Below, piece by piece: positions 1 through 8,646 of a stretch of 37,733 bases of DNA (the stretch's first letter is position 1; each line of letters starts with the position of its first letter). The stretch is from positions 1 to 37,733 of the forward strand of contig JASIAM010000193.1 in NCBI GenBank assembly GCA_030041985.1. Direction: 5' to 3'. This DNA is from Bryobacteraceae bacterium. GTDB lineage: Bacteria; Acidobacteriota; Terriglobia; Bryobacterales; Bryobacteraceae. The position numbers and the translations under genes are program-made. Below the pieces are notes generated by a model that saw nothing but the letters and a program-made list of their open reading frames with translations, searched no databases and was not told where the DNA came from.

Positions 1-2
1 AA

Positions 3-461
3 AGTTATATCGAAAAAGGTGTGGCGGAAGGCGCCGAAGCGCTCTGCGACGGGCGCGCATGGCGGACATCGAAGCGCCTCCCGGACGCCGGCGGGTTCTT
101 GCTGGGGCCTACCATCTTCGACCACGTGACGCCGGAGATGGCGATCGCGCGGGACGAAATTTTCGGTCCGGTGCTTTCGGTGCTTCGGGTGAATACGCTC
201 GAAGAAGCCATCGAACTGGTGAACCGCTCGCCCTTTGGCAATGCTACGTCCATCTTCACGAGCAGCGGCAAGGCGGCCCGCGAATACTCCTCGCGTATTG
301 AGGTGGGCATGGTAGGAGTAAACGTGGGGGTAGCGGCTCCTATGGCGTTTTTTCCATTCGCCGGCTGGAAGAACTCCTTTTTCGGCGACCTACATGCGCA
401 TGGCAAAGACGCCATCGCGTTTTACACGGAGCAGAAGGTGATCATTAGCCGCTGGTTTTGA
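3..461 (+). CDS. mmsA: Methylmalonate-semialdehyde dehydrogenase (CoA-acylating), C-terminal part
   Basis: This is the 3' end of an aldehyde dehydrogenase gene whose start and catalytic cysteine lie before the window. The reading frame is open from base 3 to the TGA at 459-461. MmsA/IolA enzymes oxidise methylmalonate or malonate semialdehyde to propionyl-CoA or acetyl-CoA with NAD and CoA, in valine, thymine or inositol breakdown. The visible part has the family's late signatures: GPTIFDHVTPEM, then DEIFGPVLSVLRV, then VGMVGVNVG followed by PMAFFPFAGWKNSFFGD, and the RFYT-like FYTEQK near the end. The segment before GPTIF (about residues 14-30) resembles other MmsA proteins less well. It ends 63 bp from the end of the convergent M24-like gene, so it is not co-transcribed with the minus-strand cluster. 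The family is confident; the physiological substrate is inferred. Confidence 0.88.
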   Translation, partial: SYIEKGVAEGAEALCDGRAWRTSKRLPDAGGFLLGPTIFDHVTPEMAIARDEIFGPVLSVLRVNTLEEAIELVNRSPFGNATSIFTSSGKAAREYSSRIEVGMVGVNVGVAAPMAFFPFAGWKNSFFGDLHAHGKDAIAFYTEQKVIISRWF

Positions 462-524
462 AAGGCCCAGCTTGCGCGAGTTTCAGACTGATCATCGCGC
501 TTCAGCGCCTTGCCTGTCTGCCCC

Positions 525-1508
525 TCATAACAATTCCGCTCCCCGCTCACCCTGCACACACGTATCGCCGTAAAACAGCCGGTGGCCATTCCGTAGTATT
601 TCGACATGAATGGCAAAAAGAGACCCTAGAGTAAGGTCCGCTTCGACGCACGGCTCGTATGGGTATGCGCCCGACAGGTTCTCGACATACACGCGCGAGC
701 TCGGATCGGTCTTGGCGTCCGCCGCCAGCCGGGCTTCAAAATGGCTGCCGAGGAAAGCGATAGTATCCGGAGCAGCCAGCGCTCTCGAAAGCTTGATCCA
801 GTGCCCGCGGTACTCCATCGCGAGGGTTACTGAGAACTCACTCCCCAGAGTCGCCCCCGCAGCGGGAACCGGGGCCGTCTGTCCGCGACTGAGGAGAACC
901 ACCAAATCTTCGGCGCCGGCCCGCCGGAGCTTCCGTTCCACGCGCGCGGCAAACTCGAAATCGGGCAGCCCAACTCCGCCGGGAAGCTCCTCAGCCAAGA
1001 TTTTGCGAGCCAGCTTCGCGGCGCGCCGGTACAGGGACAGTTCGGTCTCGTCCGGAGCAGGGTGGAGCGTCCTCCAGGGCACGTCGCTGATTTCCACATC
1101 CCCGGCGCCGATTGCCGCGTAAAGATCCCACGGAAGCAAGGCCAGATCCGCTATGCCGATCTTTCTCCAGCCTTCGTCGTGGCACATCTGCAGCAATTGT
1201 TGCGCGAGATTCCCGCCCGGGCGAATGTCTTCGATAACCGTGTAGGAACGTATCCACGGGTAAACCCGCGGTGACAACGCACAGAGCAAGGTCAGGGACC
1301 CGTCCCGCCCTGCGACCAGTAACGCCCTGTTCCAATAGGGCATGAAATTCGAGAAATAACGGGCCTGGTTCGATCTCCAGATATCCGAGTAGACTACCAG
1401 CGCGGGCAACTCCTGTTCCGCCAGAGTCTTCCTTGCCCAGTCAATGCGCGACTGGAATGTGGCTTGCGGAATCTCTGTCTTATCCCATGCAATCAGACCC
1501 CGCTTCAT
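525..1508 (-). CDS. Creatinase/M24-fold protein lacking the metal site (pseudoenzyme-like)
   Basis: A 327-residue protein with a creatinase-type N-terminal domain (about residues 1-130) and a shortened pita-bread C-terminal domain (about 150-327). M24 enzymes (aminopeptidase P, prolidase) bind two metals through D, D, H, E and E. Here the usual DxG...gYxxDxxRT stretch reads MEYRGHWIKLSRAL, with both aspartates gone. The GHxxGL histidine motif is absent, the 'EP' glutamate site reads FAIHVE, and the last glutamate site reads FYGDT. It is also about 40-70 residues shorter than a typical M24 protein. It therefore should not be a classical metallopeptidase. Creatinase and ectoine hydrolase are relatives that cleave small amide or amidine substrates without this metal site, so a related role or a structural partner role for the next gene is possible. 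The start ATG overlaps the stop of the upstream M24-like gene by 4 bp (ATGA), which implies translational coupling. Confidence 0.75.
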   Translation of the reverse strand: MKRGLIAWDKTEIPQATFQSRIDWARKTLAEQELPALVVYSDIWRSNQARYFSNFMPYWNRALLVAGRDGSLTLLCALSPRVYPWIRSYTVIEDIRPGGNLAQQLLQMCHDEGWRKIGIADLALLPWDLYAAIGAGDVEISDVPWRTLHPAPDETELSLYRRAAKLARKILAEELPGGVGLPDFEFAARVERKLRRAGAEDLVVLLSRGQTAPVPAAGATLGSEFSVTLAMEYRGHWIKLSRALAAPDTIAFLGSHFEARLAADAKTDPSSRVYVENLSGAYPYEPCVEADLTLGSLFAIHVEILRNGHRLFYGDTCVQGERGAELL

Positions 1509-2605
1509 TTCTGAAATAGCTTTCTCTCAGTCGTGTTGAGGCACTTACAACCACTGGCTGTCACCAGCAGAGAATCTCCGAAAACCATGTATCCTGACAG
1601 CGGAAGATAAGTGTTCGGATGCGCGATCACCACCATCCCCTCCTTCAGTTCGCAGTGCACATCTTCGAGAATGTAAGGATTCTCATCCGGGTGAAGGCCC
1701 AAGTTGTGTCCGCGCACGCGCGTGTATCTCGGCCCGGTATACTCGCCGAATCCATAGTGGCGGAAAACATCGTTCTGCGCCCGCGCCACATCGGCGATAT
1801 CGACTCCGGGCGCGATCCTGTCCTCCGCGGCTTGCCGGGCTTCCGAGAAAATCGCAAACGATTCTTGCTGCTTCGCATCCGGTTCGCCGAGCACCAGGGT
1901 CCGGCAGATCTGCGCGAAATACCCGCCGACTTGCGGAGTCAGTTCGGTAATTACGGAATCACCCGGCTGAAACCTGCGGCCGGTCGGAGGCTTCATGCCG
2001 GTAACCTCTACTCCACCCGAGCCGATCAGCATAAAGTTATCCTCGGCTCCATTCGACTTCAAAAACGCTTCTACTTCTGCAGCGAGTTCGTACTCCGCCA
2101 TTCCGGTCTCTACTATCTCCGCGAAATACTGATAACCCCGGTCGGACAGTGCGGCGGCCCGCATCAGAGTTTCGATCTCATCGGGGTCCTTGATCCGCCG
2201 AAATTCCTCCACCACGACCGTTGCGGAAACGGGACTCTTTCCGGTGGTTGCGCAGATGGAATGAACATACCGGGCCTGCATCAGTTCCATGCCGGCAATA
2301 GCTACCGCGCCGCGCTTCGCGTCGCGTGTCAGATCCTTCAGGCCCTCCATGAAATCCCGCGCACATGTCGCCGTGCTTTTTAGCGACTCCGGGAGGACTT
2401 CCAAGTCCCATGGATCGGATACGAGAATCCGAATCTCTCCCGAACGCGTTAGCACCGCCATCATGTGAGGGCCGGATAAGTTTACGTTGACCAGATAGCG
2501 GAAGAAATCCTTCCGCCAGGTGTGGCCGTACAGGAGCAACAGATCCCAATCGCGGTCCACCATGAGGTTGGTCAGTCGTGAAATACGGAGGTTATTTGGG
2601 GTCAT
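1505..2605 (-). CDS. Creatinase/M24-family hydrolase with altered metal-ligand positions
   Basis: A 366-residue Xaa-Pro-dipeptidase-like protein: creatinase N-terminal domain (about 1-130), then an M24 catalytic fold. The ATG at 2605 is preferred over the in-frame ATG at 2680 because the protein then begins MTPNNLRISRL, as relatives do, and the hairpin at 2642-2660 stays outside the gene. No strong Shine-Dalgarno is visible. Only one canonical ligand survives clearly, the histidine of GHNLGL. The first aspartate reads E (VITELTP), the second reads Q (GYFAQICRTL), the 'EP' glutamate reads H (VVIAHPN) and the last reads G (MVFGDSLLV). The same H and GD changes occur in the next gene, so the two are related and probably act together. 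Creatinase-like or DoeA-like metal-free hydrolysis of a small C-N compound is a reasonable guess; the substrate is unknown. Confidence 0.78.
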   Translation of the reverse strand: MTPNNLRISRLTNLMVDRDWDLLLLYGHTWRKDFFRYLVNVNLSGPHMMAVLTRSGEIRILVSDPWDLEVLPESLKSTATCARDFMEGLKDLTRDAKRGAVAIAGMELMQARYVHSICATTGKSPVSATVVVEEFRRIKDPDEIETLMRAAALSDRGYQYFAEIVETGMAEYELAAEVEAFLKSNGAEDNFMLIGSGGVEVTGMKPPTGRRFQPGDSVITELTPQVGGYFAQICRTLVLGEPDAKQQESFAIFSEARQAAEDRIAPGVDIADVARAQNDVFRHYGFGEYTGPRYTRVRGHNLGLHPDENPYILEDVHCELKEGMVVIAHPNTYLPLSGYMVFGDSLLVTASGCKCLNTTERKLFQK

Positions 2606-2641
2606 GGATTCGTTGTGGAGCAGTTTGTTCAGAACAAGGGC

Positions 2642-2660
2642 GCCAAGCGTTACGCTTGGC
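2642..2660. repeat. Perfect inverted repeat between receptor and M24 genes
   Basis: An 8-bp perfect inverted repeat (GCCAAGCG, TTA, CGCTTGGC) lies in the 121-bp gap between the receptor stop and the M24-like start. GGG (2638-2640) could extend the stem with one bulge. It could be an operator, an RNA processing or attenuation hairpin within a polycistronic message, or a dispersed short repeat. There is no T-run that would mark it as a terminator on its own. Confidence 0.6.
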
Positions 2661-2693
2661 CCTGTTGCCGAGTCTTTCAAGAAACAAGATGGC

Positions 2694-2720
2694 GGCGGCC
2701 CGAGCCTCCGCTGGGCCGCC
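2694..2720 (-). terminator. Terminator-like hairpin after the first Oar-like receptor
   Basis: An 8-bp GC-only perfect stem (GGCGGCCC/GGGCCGCC, 11-nt loop) begins 7 bp after the receptor's stop at 2727. On the minus strand it is followed by the T-rich stretch ATCTTGTTTCTTG. This could end transcription or attenuate it before the two M24-like genes. The T-run is interrupted, so strength is uncertain. Confidence 0.5.
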
Positions 2721-2726
2721 GGAAGA

Positions 2727-5700
2727 TTAGAAAGTTATTTTTGCGACAATTTGGCCTTGCCGCGGGACCGACGCCGTTGTCGACGTGTTGATATACCCGA
2801 AGCCGGAGACCACCGTCTCGCCCGCAGAGCAGGGACCCGTGGCACCGGAGGCGGTGATGCAGGTGGGCGCGGTCTCCGGGTTGGTGGTGCTCGGGGTGTT
2901 TACTTCGGTGCGGTTGAAGATGTTGACGAACTCCACCCGGACATTGAGGCTGGCTCTTTCCTTGATGGGGAACGTTCGCCCCACTCCGAAGTTTTCCACG
3001 GGCCGGCGCTGCTGGCGGAAGCCCTCATAGTACGCTGCACCCCCATACTGGCCAGGAGCGGGATTAGTCCACGCCGCCGGATTCAACGCAATCGTTTTCG
3101 TCGGGTCGAAGCAGTGGCAGTTGATGTTCACGTTGTAGAACGGCTGACCTGTGGGGATCTGATACTGAGTGTTTCCGAAGGTGAGGTTGGACAGAGTGGC
3201 GGTGGCGAGGGTGCTGGGGTAGCCGGTGGCATTCGTTGTCGGCACCAACAGGGGCAGCCCACTCGCCCAGGTGCCAAATGCGTCGAGAGTCCAGTCGCGA
3301 ACGATGTACGATATTACCTTGTTGCGCCCCCATTTCGGCAGAGTGTAGAGGATGCTCACCCGGGTCTGAAAAGGTTGGTTAAACTCCGAAATGCCCTTCG
3401 CCAAGGCGTAGTTTTCGGGGTTGGGGGTCCCACCCATGGTGTTTAAATTTTTGGACCAGGCGAACGCAGCCGTGGCCGAGAGGCCGTGAGAAATCCGCTT
3501 GTTGGCCGTCGCCTGCAGCGAGTTGTACCAGGTATCGCCGAGGGGCGCGGCGACTGAATTGACACCAGCGTTGAACTGCGGGTACGGCCGCAAAGACTGG
3601 GCTACGGTAGCGGTCAGCGGGAAGCCGGTGAAAGGAACCTTGTCCATAAAGGGTCCGGCAGCAGGCGAATTGAGGGGCGCCAGCAGAATTGACAAATCAG
3701 CCGGATTGCTCAGGCTCAGTCCATAGTTGCTCAGTAGCTGCGGGCTCAGGTAATTGTAGTTCACCATGGCCCCGCCCTCGTCTACGTAGCTCGGCCACCA
3801 GATCCCGCGATTGCCGACATAAGCCACGTCCACCACCAGATTGGTGGAGATCTCGCGCTGCACGGTGAAACTGTATTGATACTGCCGGGCCGGTCTTCCG
3901 GCATTCGGATCGAGGTATTGCGGCCCGGTTCCGGGAAGAACGCCACCGATCGGATAATAGCTGGGGCTGTAATTCGGCCATGCAATCTGAGCGGCTGTTA
4001 ACGGCTCGCCACGAACCGTCACGTTTGGCCAAGTCATGACCGGCTGGCCGGGAACGGTGGGGCCAAAGGGATTGCTGGATTGGGCGTTACCGGAGGCGTT
4101 TGATTGTATCTGGGCCGCGCCCGTACCGGAATAGAGGATGCCGAAGCCGCCGCGTAGCACGGTTTTCGGTGCGGCCTGATAGGCAAAGCCGAGCCGCGGT
4201 CCGAAGCCATAAGGGTAGTTATGCGCGAACTGGCAATGACAGGTGGCCTGGTAAATCGCATCGCCGGGCATATTTCCGGCGGTAGGGTCGACCAGCGTCG
4301 GGTCGAATTGCGGAGAACGGCCGTATTGCTCCGTATAATACGTCGAGTAGTCGTAGCGGAGGCCGTAGTCCAGCGTGAACTTTCGCGTTATCTTCCAGCT
4401 ATCCTGCGCATACAGCCCCAATTCATGTTTTCCATAGCGCGAGAGGGAGTTAACATCGACGGTGGCATTATCCACCGTGCCCAGCAGAAAGCTGGCATAG
4501 GGGAATCCCAGGCTGTAGGCGCCGACCGCAGAGGCGCCCACCCCACCCGTAATGGTCGACAAGTAGGGCTCGGCCGTTTCCGCGGAGGAGAAGCCGTACA
4601 AGCCTTGGAGGTCGTCCCTGTCCAACTCGTAATATCCTATGAAGTTCAGACTTCCCCCGAACTTGAAGGTGTGATTGTTCTTGACCCAGGTCAAGTTGGC
4701 GATGTTATTGAATTCCGAGTAAAGGTCGTCTACGCGTCCGCCAGGACCCAGTTCGCCCGCGGGCGGTGTGGCCCCTGCCCCCGTCATACCGCCGGCTTGG
4801 GCATTGTAGAGGCCAGTGACTTCAGGGAACGTGGTGGGGGTTGTAAAGGCAGCACTGCAGAGGCCCAGATTGGTGCAGGAATTGTAATTGGGTGTCACCG
4901 ACGGGCGACCCTCATCATCGGCGTTGTAGCCAACGCCCAAATGCAATAGAAGCGTCGGCGTGAGTGTGTGGTCGTAGTTCAGACGCTCGGTTTGCCCGTA
5001 AATGCTCGCGCCGAAGGTGCCGGAAACGGGTTGCGGCAGTCCGTCCGTGCCGTAGCAGGTCAGGCAGTAGCTGCCCGTTCGGCTCCAGTAGAAGGAAAGC
5101 TTGTCTTTGGGGCCAATGATCTGGTCGAGTTTGAGCGAGGGAATATAGGTCGTCCGGTTTTCAACTTCTGTGTTCTGAAAATTATTGATCGCGCTGTTGA
5201 CATTGCATGTGCCGCCAGCCAGGCAGAAGGGCGCGGGGAGTAGGGCCTGCATCGCCTGAGAAACCGACGAAAACCGCGATTGCGGAATGGTGTTGTTCGG
5301 AAATGGACTAGTGACCACTTGTCCATTCACCGTTCGCGCGGTAGTGGGATCGAAGATCTCATTGGCGTAGATGGTGGCGCCGGTCGGATCGGTTCCGAGA
5401 ACGTGATTCCCCGCGGAGGTGATGGCGGAACTGAAATTGCCGGCCCGGTACGCCGCCGTGGGAACCGTTTCCGCACTTTGCAAGCTGTTCGTGTCCTGAA
5501 TGAACTGCTCCCAGCCAAAGAAGAAAAACGTCTTGTCCTTGCCGTTGTAGACTTTGGGAATCCGTATCGGACCACCGAGAGTCAAGCCGTAATCGTTGCG
5601 CCGCAACTCCGGACGCAACAACCCGCTGCTGCCGTTATTCGTGAACGGGTTCCCCGCATTCAAAGCTTCGTTCTGACCATAATAGTAGAGGCTGCCATGG

Positions 5701-6485
5701 TATTGGTTCGTGCCCGACCTCATGACCATGTTCACCACCGCGCCGCCGGTTTGCCCGTATTCCGCTGAGTAGTTGCTGGTCTGTACGGTGAACTCCGCGA
5801 TTGCGTCCTGCCCAGGCGCGTTTTGCTCGTTGGCTCTTTGCACCATGACGTTGGTGTTATCCATGCCATCGAGCAGCCCCGTCTCCGACGCCGCCGGGTT
5901 GCCGTTGATATGAATCCCTGCGCCGTTGTTGAGTCCCGGCTCGTTAAAATTCGGGCCCACAACCAGCGCTCCGGGCAGCATGAACGTGCCGGCGTAGGGA
6001 TTGCGAATGCCGGAACTATCCGCGCCGACCACAAGCAGCGGCAACGCGTCCATGGCCTCCGTGGAGACAGTCTGGCTTAACTCTCCGCTTTCCGTTTTGA
6101 GCAAGGGAGCGGCTTCCTGGACAGTGACCGACTCGGTAGTGGTGCCAACGTCTAGCGTAGCGTCCACGCGAATGGTTTGCGCCGCCTGCACCTGGAGGCC
6201 TGTCCGGACAAATATCTTGAAGCCGGACGCAGTAATCGTCAATTGATAGATTCCCGGGGGTAACTCCGTCATTGTGTAATTCCCGGTATTCGAAGTCGCT
6301 ACCGGATACTTCGCGTTGGTTGCGGTGTTATTGGCTTCCACCGAGGCATTGGCGACTACCGCCCCGGCTGGATCTACGACCGTGCCCGTGATCGTGCCCC
6401 CGGCCTGCGCGAATGCGGCCGCCGCAATCAGGAAAAAACTCAGAGAAAGCCGAGAAAAATCTTTAAGAACAACGCGTTTCACCAT
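2727..6485 (-). CDS. Oar-like TonB-dependent outer-membrane receptor
   Basis: A 1252-residue outer-membrane receptor. The ATG at 6485 is chosen because GAGGGG sits 6-8 bp upstream and it gives a clean signal peptide (MVKRVVLKDF..., cleavage near AFAQA). Next is a carboxypeptidase-regulatory-like beta-sandwich (about 30-110: GTITGTVVDPAGAVV, later TLDVGTTTESVTV). A plug domain follows (about 120-260, with AIAEFTVQTSNYSAEYGQ and the SGTNQYHGS motif), then a long 22-strand-type barrel with DYGLRYDY and TVQREISTNLVVDVAYVGNRG. The last residue is phenylalanine (IVAKITF), as expected for BAM-assembled barrels. Such proteins are abundant in Acidobacteriota and are thought to import or bind oligomers. 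A conserved TCHCQFA motif near residue 765 recurs in the second receptor of this window. It is preceded by a secreted protein and a solute-binding protein on the same strand, and followed by the M24-like pair. Confidence 0.9.
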   Translation of the reverse strand: MVKRVVLKDFSRLSLSFFLIAAAAFAQAGGTITGTVVDPAGAVVANASVEANNTATNAKYPVATSNTGNYTMTELPPGIYQLTITASGFKIFVRTGLQVQAAQTIRVDATLDVGTTTESVTVQEAAPLLKTESGELSQTVSTEAMDALPLLVVGADSSGIRNPYAGTFMLPGALVVGPNFNEPGLNNGAGIHINGNPAASETGLLDGMDNTNVMVQRANEQNAPGQDAIAEFTVQTSNYSAEYGQTGGAVVNMVMRSGTNQYHGSLYYYGQNEALNAGNPFTNNGSSGLLRPELRRNDYGLTLGGPIRIPKVYNGKDKTFFFFGWEQFIQDTNSLQSAETVPTAAYRAGNFSSAITSAGNHVLGTDPTGATIYANEIFDPTTARTVNGQVVTSPFPNNTIPQSRFSSVSQAMQALLPAPFCLAGGTCNVNSAINNFQNTEVENRTTYIPSLKLDQIIGPKDKLSFYWSRTGSYCLTCYGTDGLPQPVSGTFGASIYGQTERLNYDHTLTPTLLLHLGVGYNADDEGRPSVTPNYNSCTNLGLCSAAFTTPTTFPEVTGLYNAQAGGMTGAGATPPAGELGPGGRVDDLYSEFNNIANLTWVKNNHTFKFGGSLNFIGYYELDRDDLQGLYGFSSAETAEPYLSTITGGVGASAVGAYSLGFPYASFLLGTVDNATVDVNSLSRYGKHELGLYAQDSWKITRKFTLDYGLRYDYSTYYTEQYGRSPQFDPTLVDPTAGNMPGDAIYQATCHCQFAHNYPYGFGPRLGFAYQAAPKTVLRGGFGILYSGTGAAQIQSNASGNAQSSNPFGPTVPGQPVMTWPNVTVRGEPLTAAQIAWPNYSPSYYPIGGVLPGTGPQYLDPNAGRPARQYQYSFTVQREISTNLVVDVAYVGNRGIWWPSYVDEGGAMVNYNYLSPQLLSNYGLSLSNPADLSILLAPLNSPAAGPFMDKVPFTGFPLTATVAQSLRPYPQFNAGVNSVAAPLGDTWYNSLQATANKRISHGLSATAAFAWSKNLNTMGGTPNPENYALAKGISEFNQPFQTRVSILYTLPKWGRNKVISYIVRDWTLDAFGTWASGLPLLVPTTNATGYPSTLATATLSNLTFGNTQYQIPTGQPFYNVNINCHCFDPTKTIALNPAAWTNPAPGQYGGAAYYEGFRQQRRPVENFGVGRTFPIKERASLNVRVEFVNIFNRTEVNTPSTTNPETAPTCITASGATGPCSAGETVVSGFGYINTSTTASVPRQGQIVAKITF

Positions 6486-6605
6486 GGTCCCCCTCACCGA
6501 TATATCCAACATCGCAAGCTAGACACACTAAACCTCCGGCCTTGCGGCTCTGCACCAATTAGTTAAACTGCTCGGTACTCAACCTCTACGCAAAATCCGT
6601 GGAGC

Positions 6606-6630
6606 GCCGGGAATGTCGCTGTTTCCCGGC
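6606..6630 (-). terminator. Stem-loop at the end of the secreted-protein gene
   Basis: A perfect 8-bp stem (GCCGGGAA/TTCCCGGC, 9-nt loop) starts at the stop codon of the minus-strand gene ending at 6630. Only a short ATTTT lies about 10 nt further on, so it may be a weak terminator or an mRNA 3'-end-stabilising hairpin between this gene and the receptor rather than a strong stop. Confidence 0.45.
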
Positions 6631-7472
6631 TACTGCGGGTCGTTGCCTCGTCCCCGTCCGTCGTCGAGCGTTGGCGGATTAAAGCCGGTCAAATGTCCTA
6701 CGTCTCGATTGTCCTCGTTACAGATGTATTCCATGAGATCCCCTGTCTGCAAGGGAAAGTGTGCTGTCAGCGTGAAGGGTTTGGTATAAGCGCCCGGATC
6801 GTCGATCGTGACTTTGTATTCGATATGGCCGAAGTCCGTACGGCGGAAGCGTTCAATCGTGTGCAGTTGCTCGGTATGCGGATGTCCGGCAAAGTCGAAC
6901 CATGTCCTGTCGTTGAAACCAACCGTGTCCACGACCAGCGTGTCTCCGTCCCAGTTCCCGATGGAATCCCCATACCAAGTGGGATTCAGTTCTTTCGGAT
7001 GCTCCGTCCGGTTCAGAAAGATCTGGCGGTAACTGTGGATATTTCCTTCAAATAGAATCACAAAGAGGTTTGGCATCTGGATGTACTTCATGGGATAGGG
7101 CGCTAGCCTCGGCACGCCGGTAGGCAAACAATTTGCCTCGGGGTCGTCCTTCGATTGCCTTTCCCTGGTCAATTTGGCGGCCCACGGCTGCATCGGGAGC
7201 GATTCGCCTTTAGGAAGCGCGCCTCCTATGTCGACGACCAGCGGGCGGTCCGACCCCCATACGCCCGAAAGGTCCGGCTTGCCGTCGGCGGTCCGCGGGA
7301 CTGGTCCGGCCGGGACAGTGCGTCTTCTCGCAGTGCCTCTCGCGGGCGTGCCCTGCTTATCGGAAGCCGGAGGAGTCTGGCCTGCGGCTGGCGAATAAAT
7401 GCCCAAAATGCACAGTAGAGTGGCGGAGATCGCGATCACTCCAAGACCTGATACGACAAAGCGCTGTTTCAC
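6630..7472 (-). CDS. Secreted protein of unknown function ('DGKPDLSGVW' family)
   Basis: A 280-residue predicted secreted protein. A GTG start at 7472 is preferred: AAGGCGG lies about 7 bp upstream, it directly precedes a signal peptide (hydrophobic VVSGLGVIAISATLLCIL, cleavage near SPAAGQ), and it removes the 59-bp overlap with the upstream gene that the longer frame would need. The mature part has a basic, proline-rich linker, then PRTADGKPDLSGVWGS, a Cys in ANCLPTGVP, a WDGDTLVVDTVGFNDRTW stretch and a second Cys in MEYICNED. Proteins with this layout are numerous in Acidobacteriota, often near Oar-like receptors, but I know of no assigned function. The two cysteines could form a disulfide. 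It lies 46 bp after the solute-binding protein gene and is probably in the same transcript. Confidence 0.75.
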   Translation of the reverse strand: MKQRFVVSGLGVIAISATLLCILGIYSPAAGQTPPASDKQGTPARGTARRRTVPAGPVPRTADGKPDLSGVWGSDRPLVVDIGGALPKGESLPMQPWAAKLTRERQSKDDPEANCLPTGVPRLAPYPMKYIQMPNLFVILFEGNIHSYRQIFLNRTEHPKELNPTWYGDSIGNWDGDTLVVDTVGFNDRTWFDFAGHPHTEQLHTIERFRRTDFGHIEYKVTIDDPGAYTKPFTLTAHFPLQTGDLMEYICNEDNRDVGHLTGFNPPTLDDGRGRGNDPQ

Positions 7473-7518
7473 ATTAATCCGCCTTTCTGGGCCTGTGGTT
7501 CTGCACTTGGGCCCATGT

Positions 7519-8646
7519 TTAAAGTCCGAATGCAATTCGGGCTTTCGTTTCCTCTTCCGCCTTGATGCCCGGACCAAACAGTTTCTCGAAAAAACCTTCC
7601 TGCACCAGACGCCGGACGATGCTGTTATCGATGACCCGGCGAAAATCGAACGACTTCAGTTGGGCGGCCACTCGCGCATCTGGAGCGTGATCGATCTGGT
7701 ACTGGACCGCTGGAGCCAACACGTAGGGAACCCGTTCAAAAGTGTTTGACTTTGCATAGCTGTCGTAAACTCTTTCCACGTCGGCGGGCGTTTCACCGGA
7801 ACCGGCACTGTATTTCATGTAAGCCGCAAGAGCGAAAGCTTTGTCGTCATAGAAACGTTTAATGGCCTCGGCTTGGGCTTCGATGATCAGTTCCGCCAAC
7901 CTGGGGTTCGACGTCACGGTAGTCTTCTTAAATAGATAAACGGTGGGAGCGTAAATGTCGGGGTAATCGCTGATGTTGGCGAGACTCTTGAAGCCCTTCG
8001 TCTCAAGCCTGAAATAAACCGGCGCAGTCAGCATAGCGGCGTCGACGCGCCCACTGACAAGAGCCGCGGCGCGCCCGTTGACGTCGGTGCCGATCGGGAT
8101 CCACTCCACGTCTCTAGCCGTCAGCCCGAACCTGCTCAGAAGACCTAGCGCGTAGTTGTACGGAGCGTCGCCGATCTGGCTTACCGCGATGCGTTTCCCC
8201 CTCAGATCCCGCGCGCTGGCGATGCTTTCTTTGGCCATCAGGGAGAAAAGGCTCTTCTTGAACGAACTCGCGACCATAACCAGCGAGCCATCCTTGGAAG
8301 CGGCCTGCATGGCCTGCTCCAACGTGTAATTGGTCATGACCGCTTCGCCGCTTTCGACCATCGCAATGCCGGCGGGATGAACGCCGAAAATCAGAGTGAC
8401 GTCGAGCCCGTACTTGTGGTAGTACCCGCCTTCTTTGGCTATGTAAAACGGCCACGTAGTGCCGGTGCGCGCCGCGTAATTGATGGTTATCTTCTCATCG
8501 CTCCGGCTCTGTTGCGCCCATGCCCGCGGCAGAAACGCGAGAGCGGCAAGCACGAGCGCGAACCCTGCCATCCCAGGCAGGAAAGCGCCGCCTCGCCGCG
8601 CCACTAAGTTCCCTCGTAACGTGGTTCTCAGAAACCTGTTAGTCAT
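7519..8646 (-). CDS. ABC-type solute-binding protein, NMT1/THI5/SsuA-like
   Basis: A 375-residue periplasmic binding protein. The ATG at 8646 has a strong GGAGG about 6 bp upstream and is preferred over the frame start at 8679. A signal peptide (about residues 1-44, hydrophobic GFALVLAALAFLPRAWA) precedes the mature domain. The fold shows ITINYAARTGTTWPFYIAKE (the 'gyfkeeGLdV' entry), KYGLDVTLIFG, then VESGEAVMTNYTLEQAM, LRGKRIAVSQIGDAPYNYA and the hinge region GRVDAAMLTAPVYF. Such proteins deliver sulfonates, pyrimidine precursors, nitriles or aromatic acids to an SsuBC-like transporter. No permease or ATPase gene is present anywhere in the window, so it is either an orphan that shares a distant transporter or a sensor. 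The substrate cannot be read from the sequence. It is first in the minus-strand array after the regulator. Confidence 0.83.
   Translation of the reverse strand: MTNRFLRTTLRGNLVARRGGAFLPGMAGFALVLAALAFLPRAWAQQSRSDEKITINYAARTGTTWPFYIAKEGGYYHKYGLDVTLIFGVHPAGIAMVESGEAVMTNYTLEQAMQAASKDGSLVMVASSFKKSLFSLMAKESIASARDLRGKRIAVSQIGDAPYNYALGLLSRFGLTARDVEWIPIGTDVNGRAAALVSGRVDAAMLTAPVYFRLETKGFKSLANISDYPDIYAPTVYLFKKTTVTSNPRLAELIIEAQAEAIKRFYDDKAFALAAYMKYSAGSGETPADVERVYDSYAKSNTFERVPYVLAPAVQYQIDHAPDARVAAQLKSFDFRRVIDNSIVRRLVQEGFFEKLFGPGIKAEEETKARIAFGL

Noticed and set aside
3-120. Possible frameshift near the start of the mmsA fragment
   Set aside because: The linker before GPTIF is unlike other family members, but no alternative frame restores a better match, and the signature motifs that follow are in frame. 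Natural divergence is simpler.
2520-3446. 308-codon plus-strand frame across the receptor end and M24-like start
   Set aside because: It crosses two real minus-strand genes and two hairpins and has no domain pattern.
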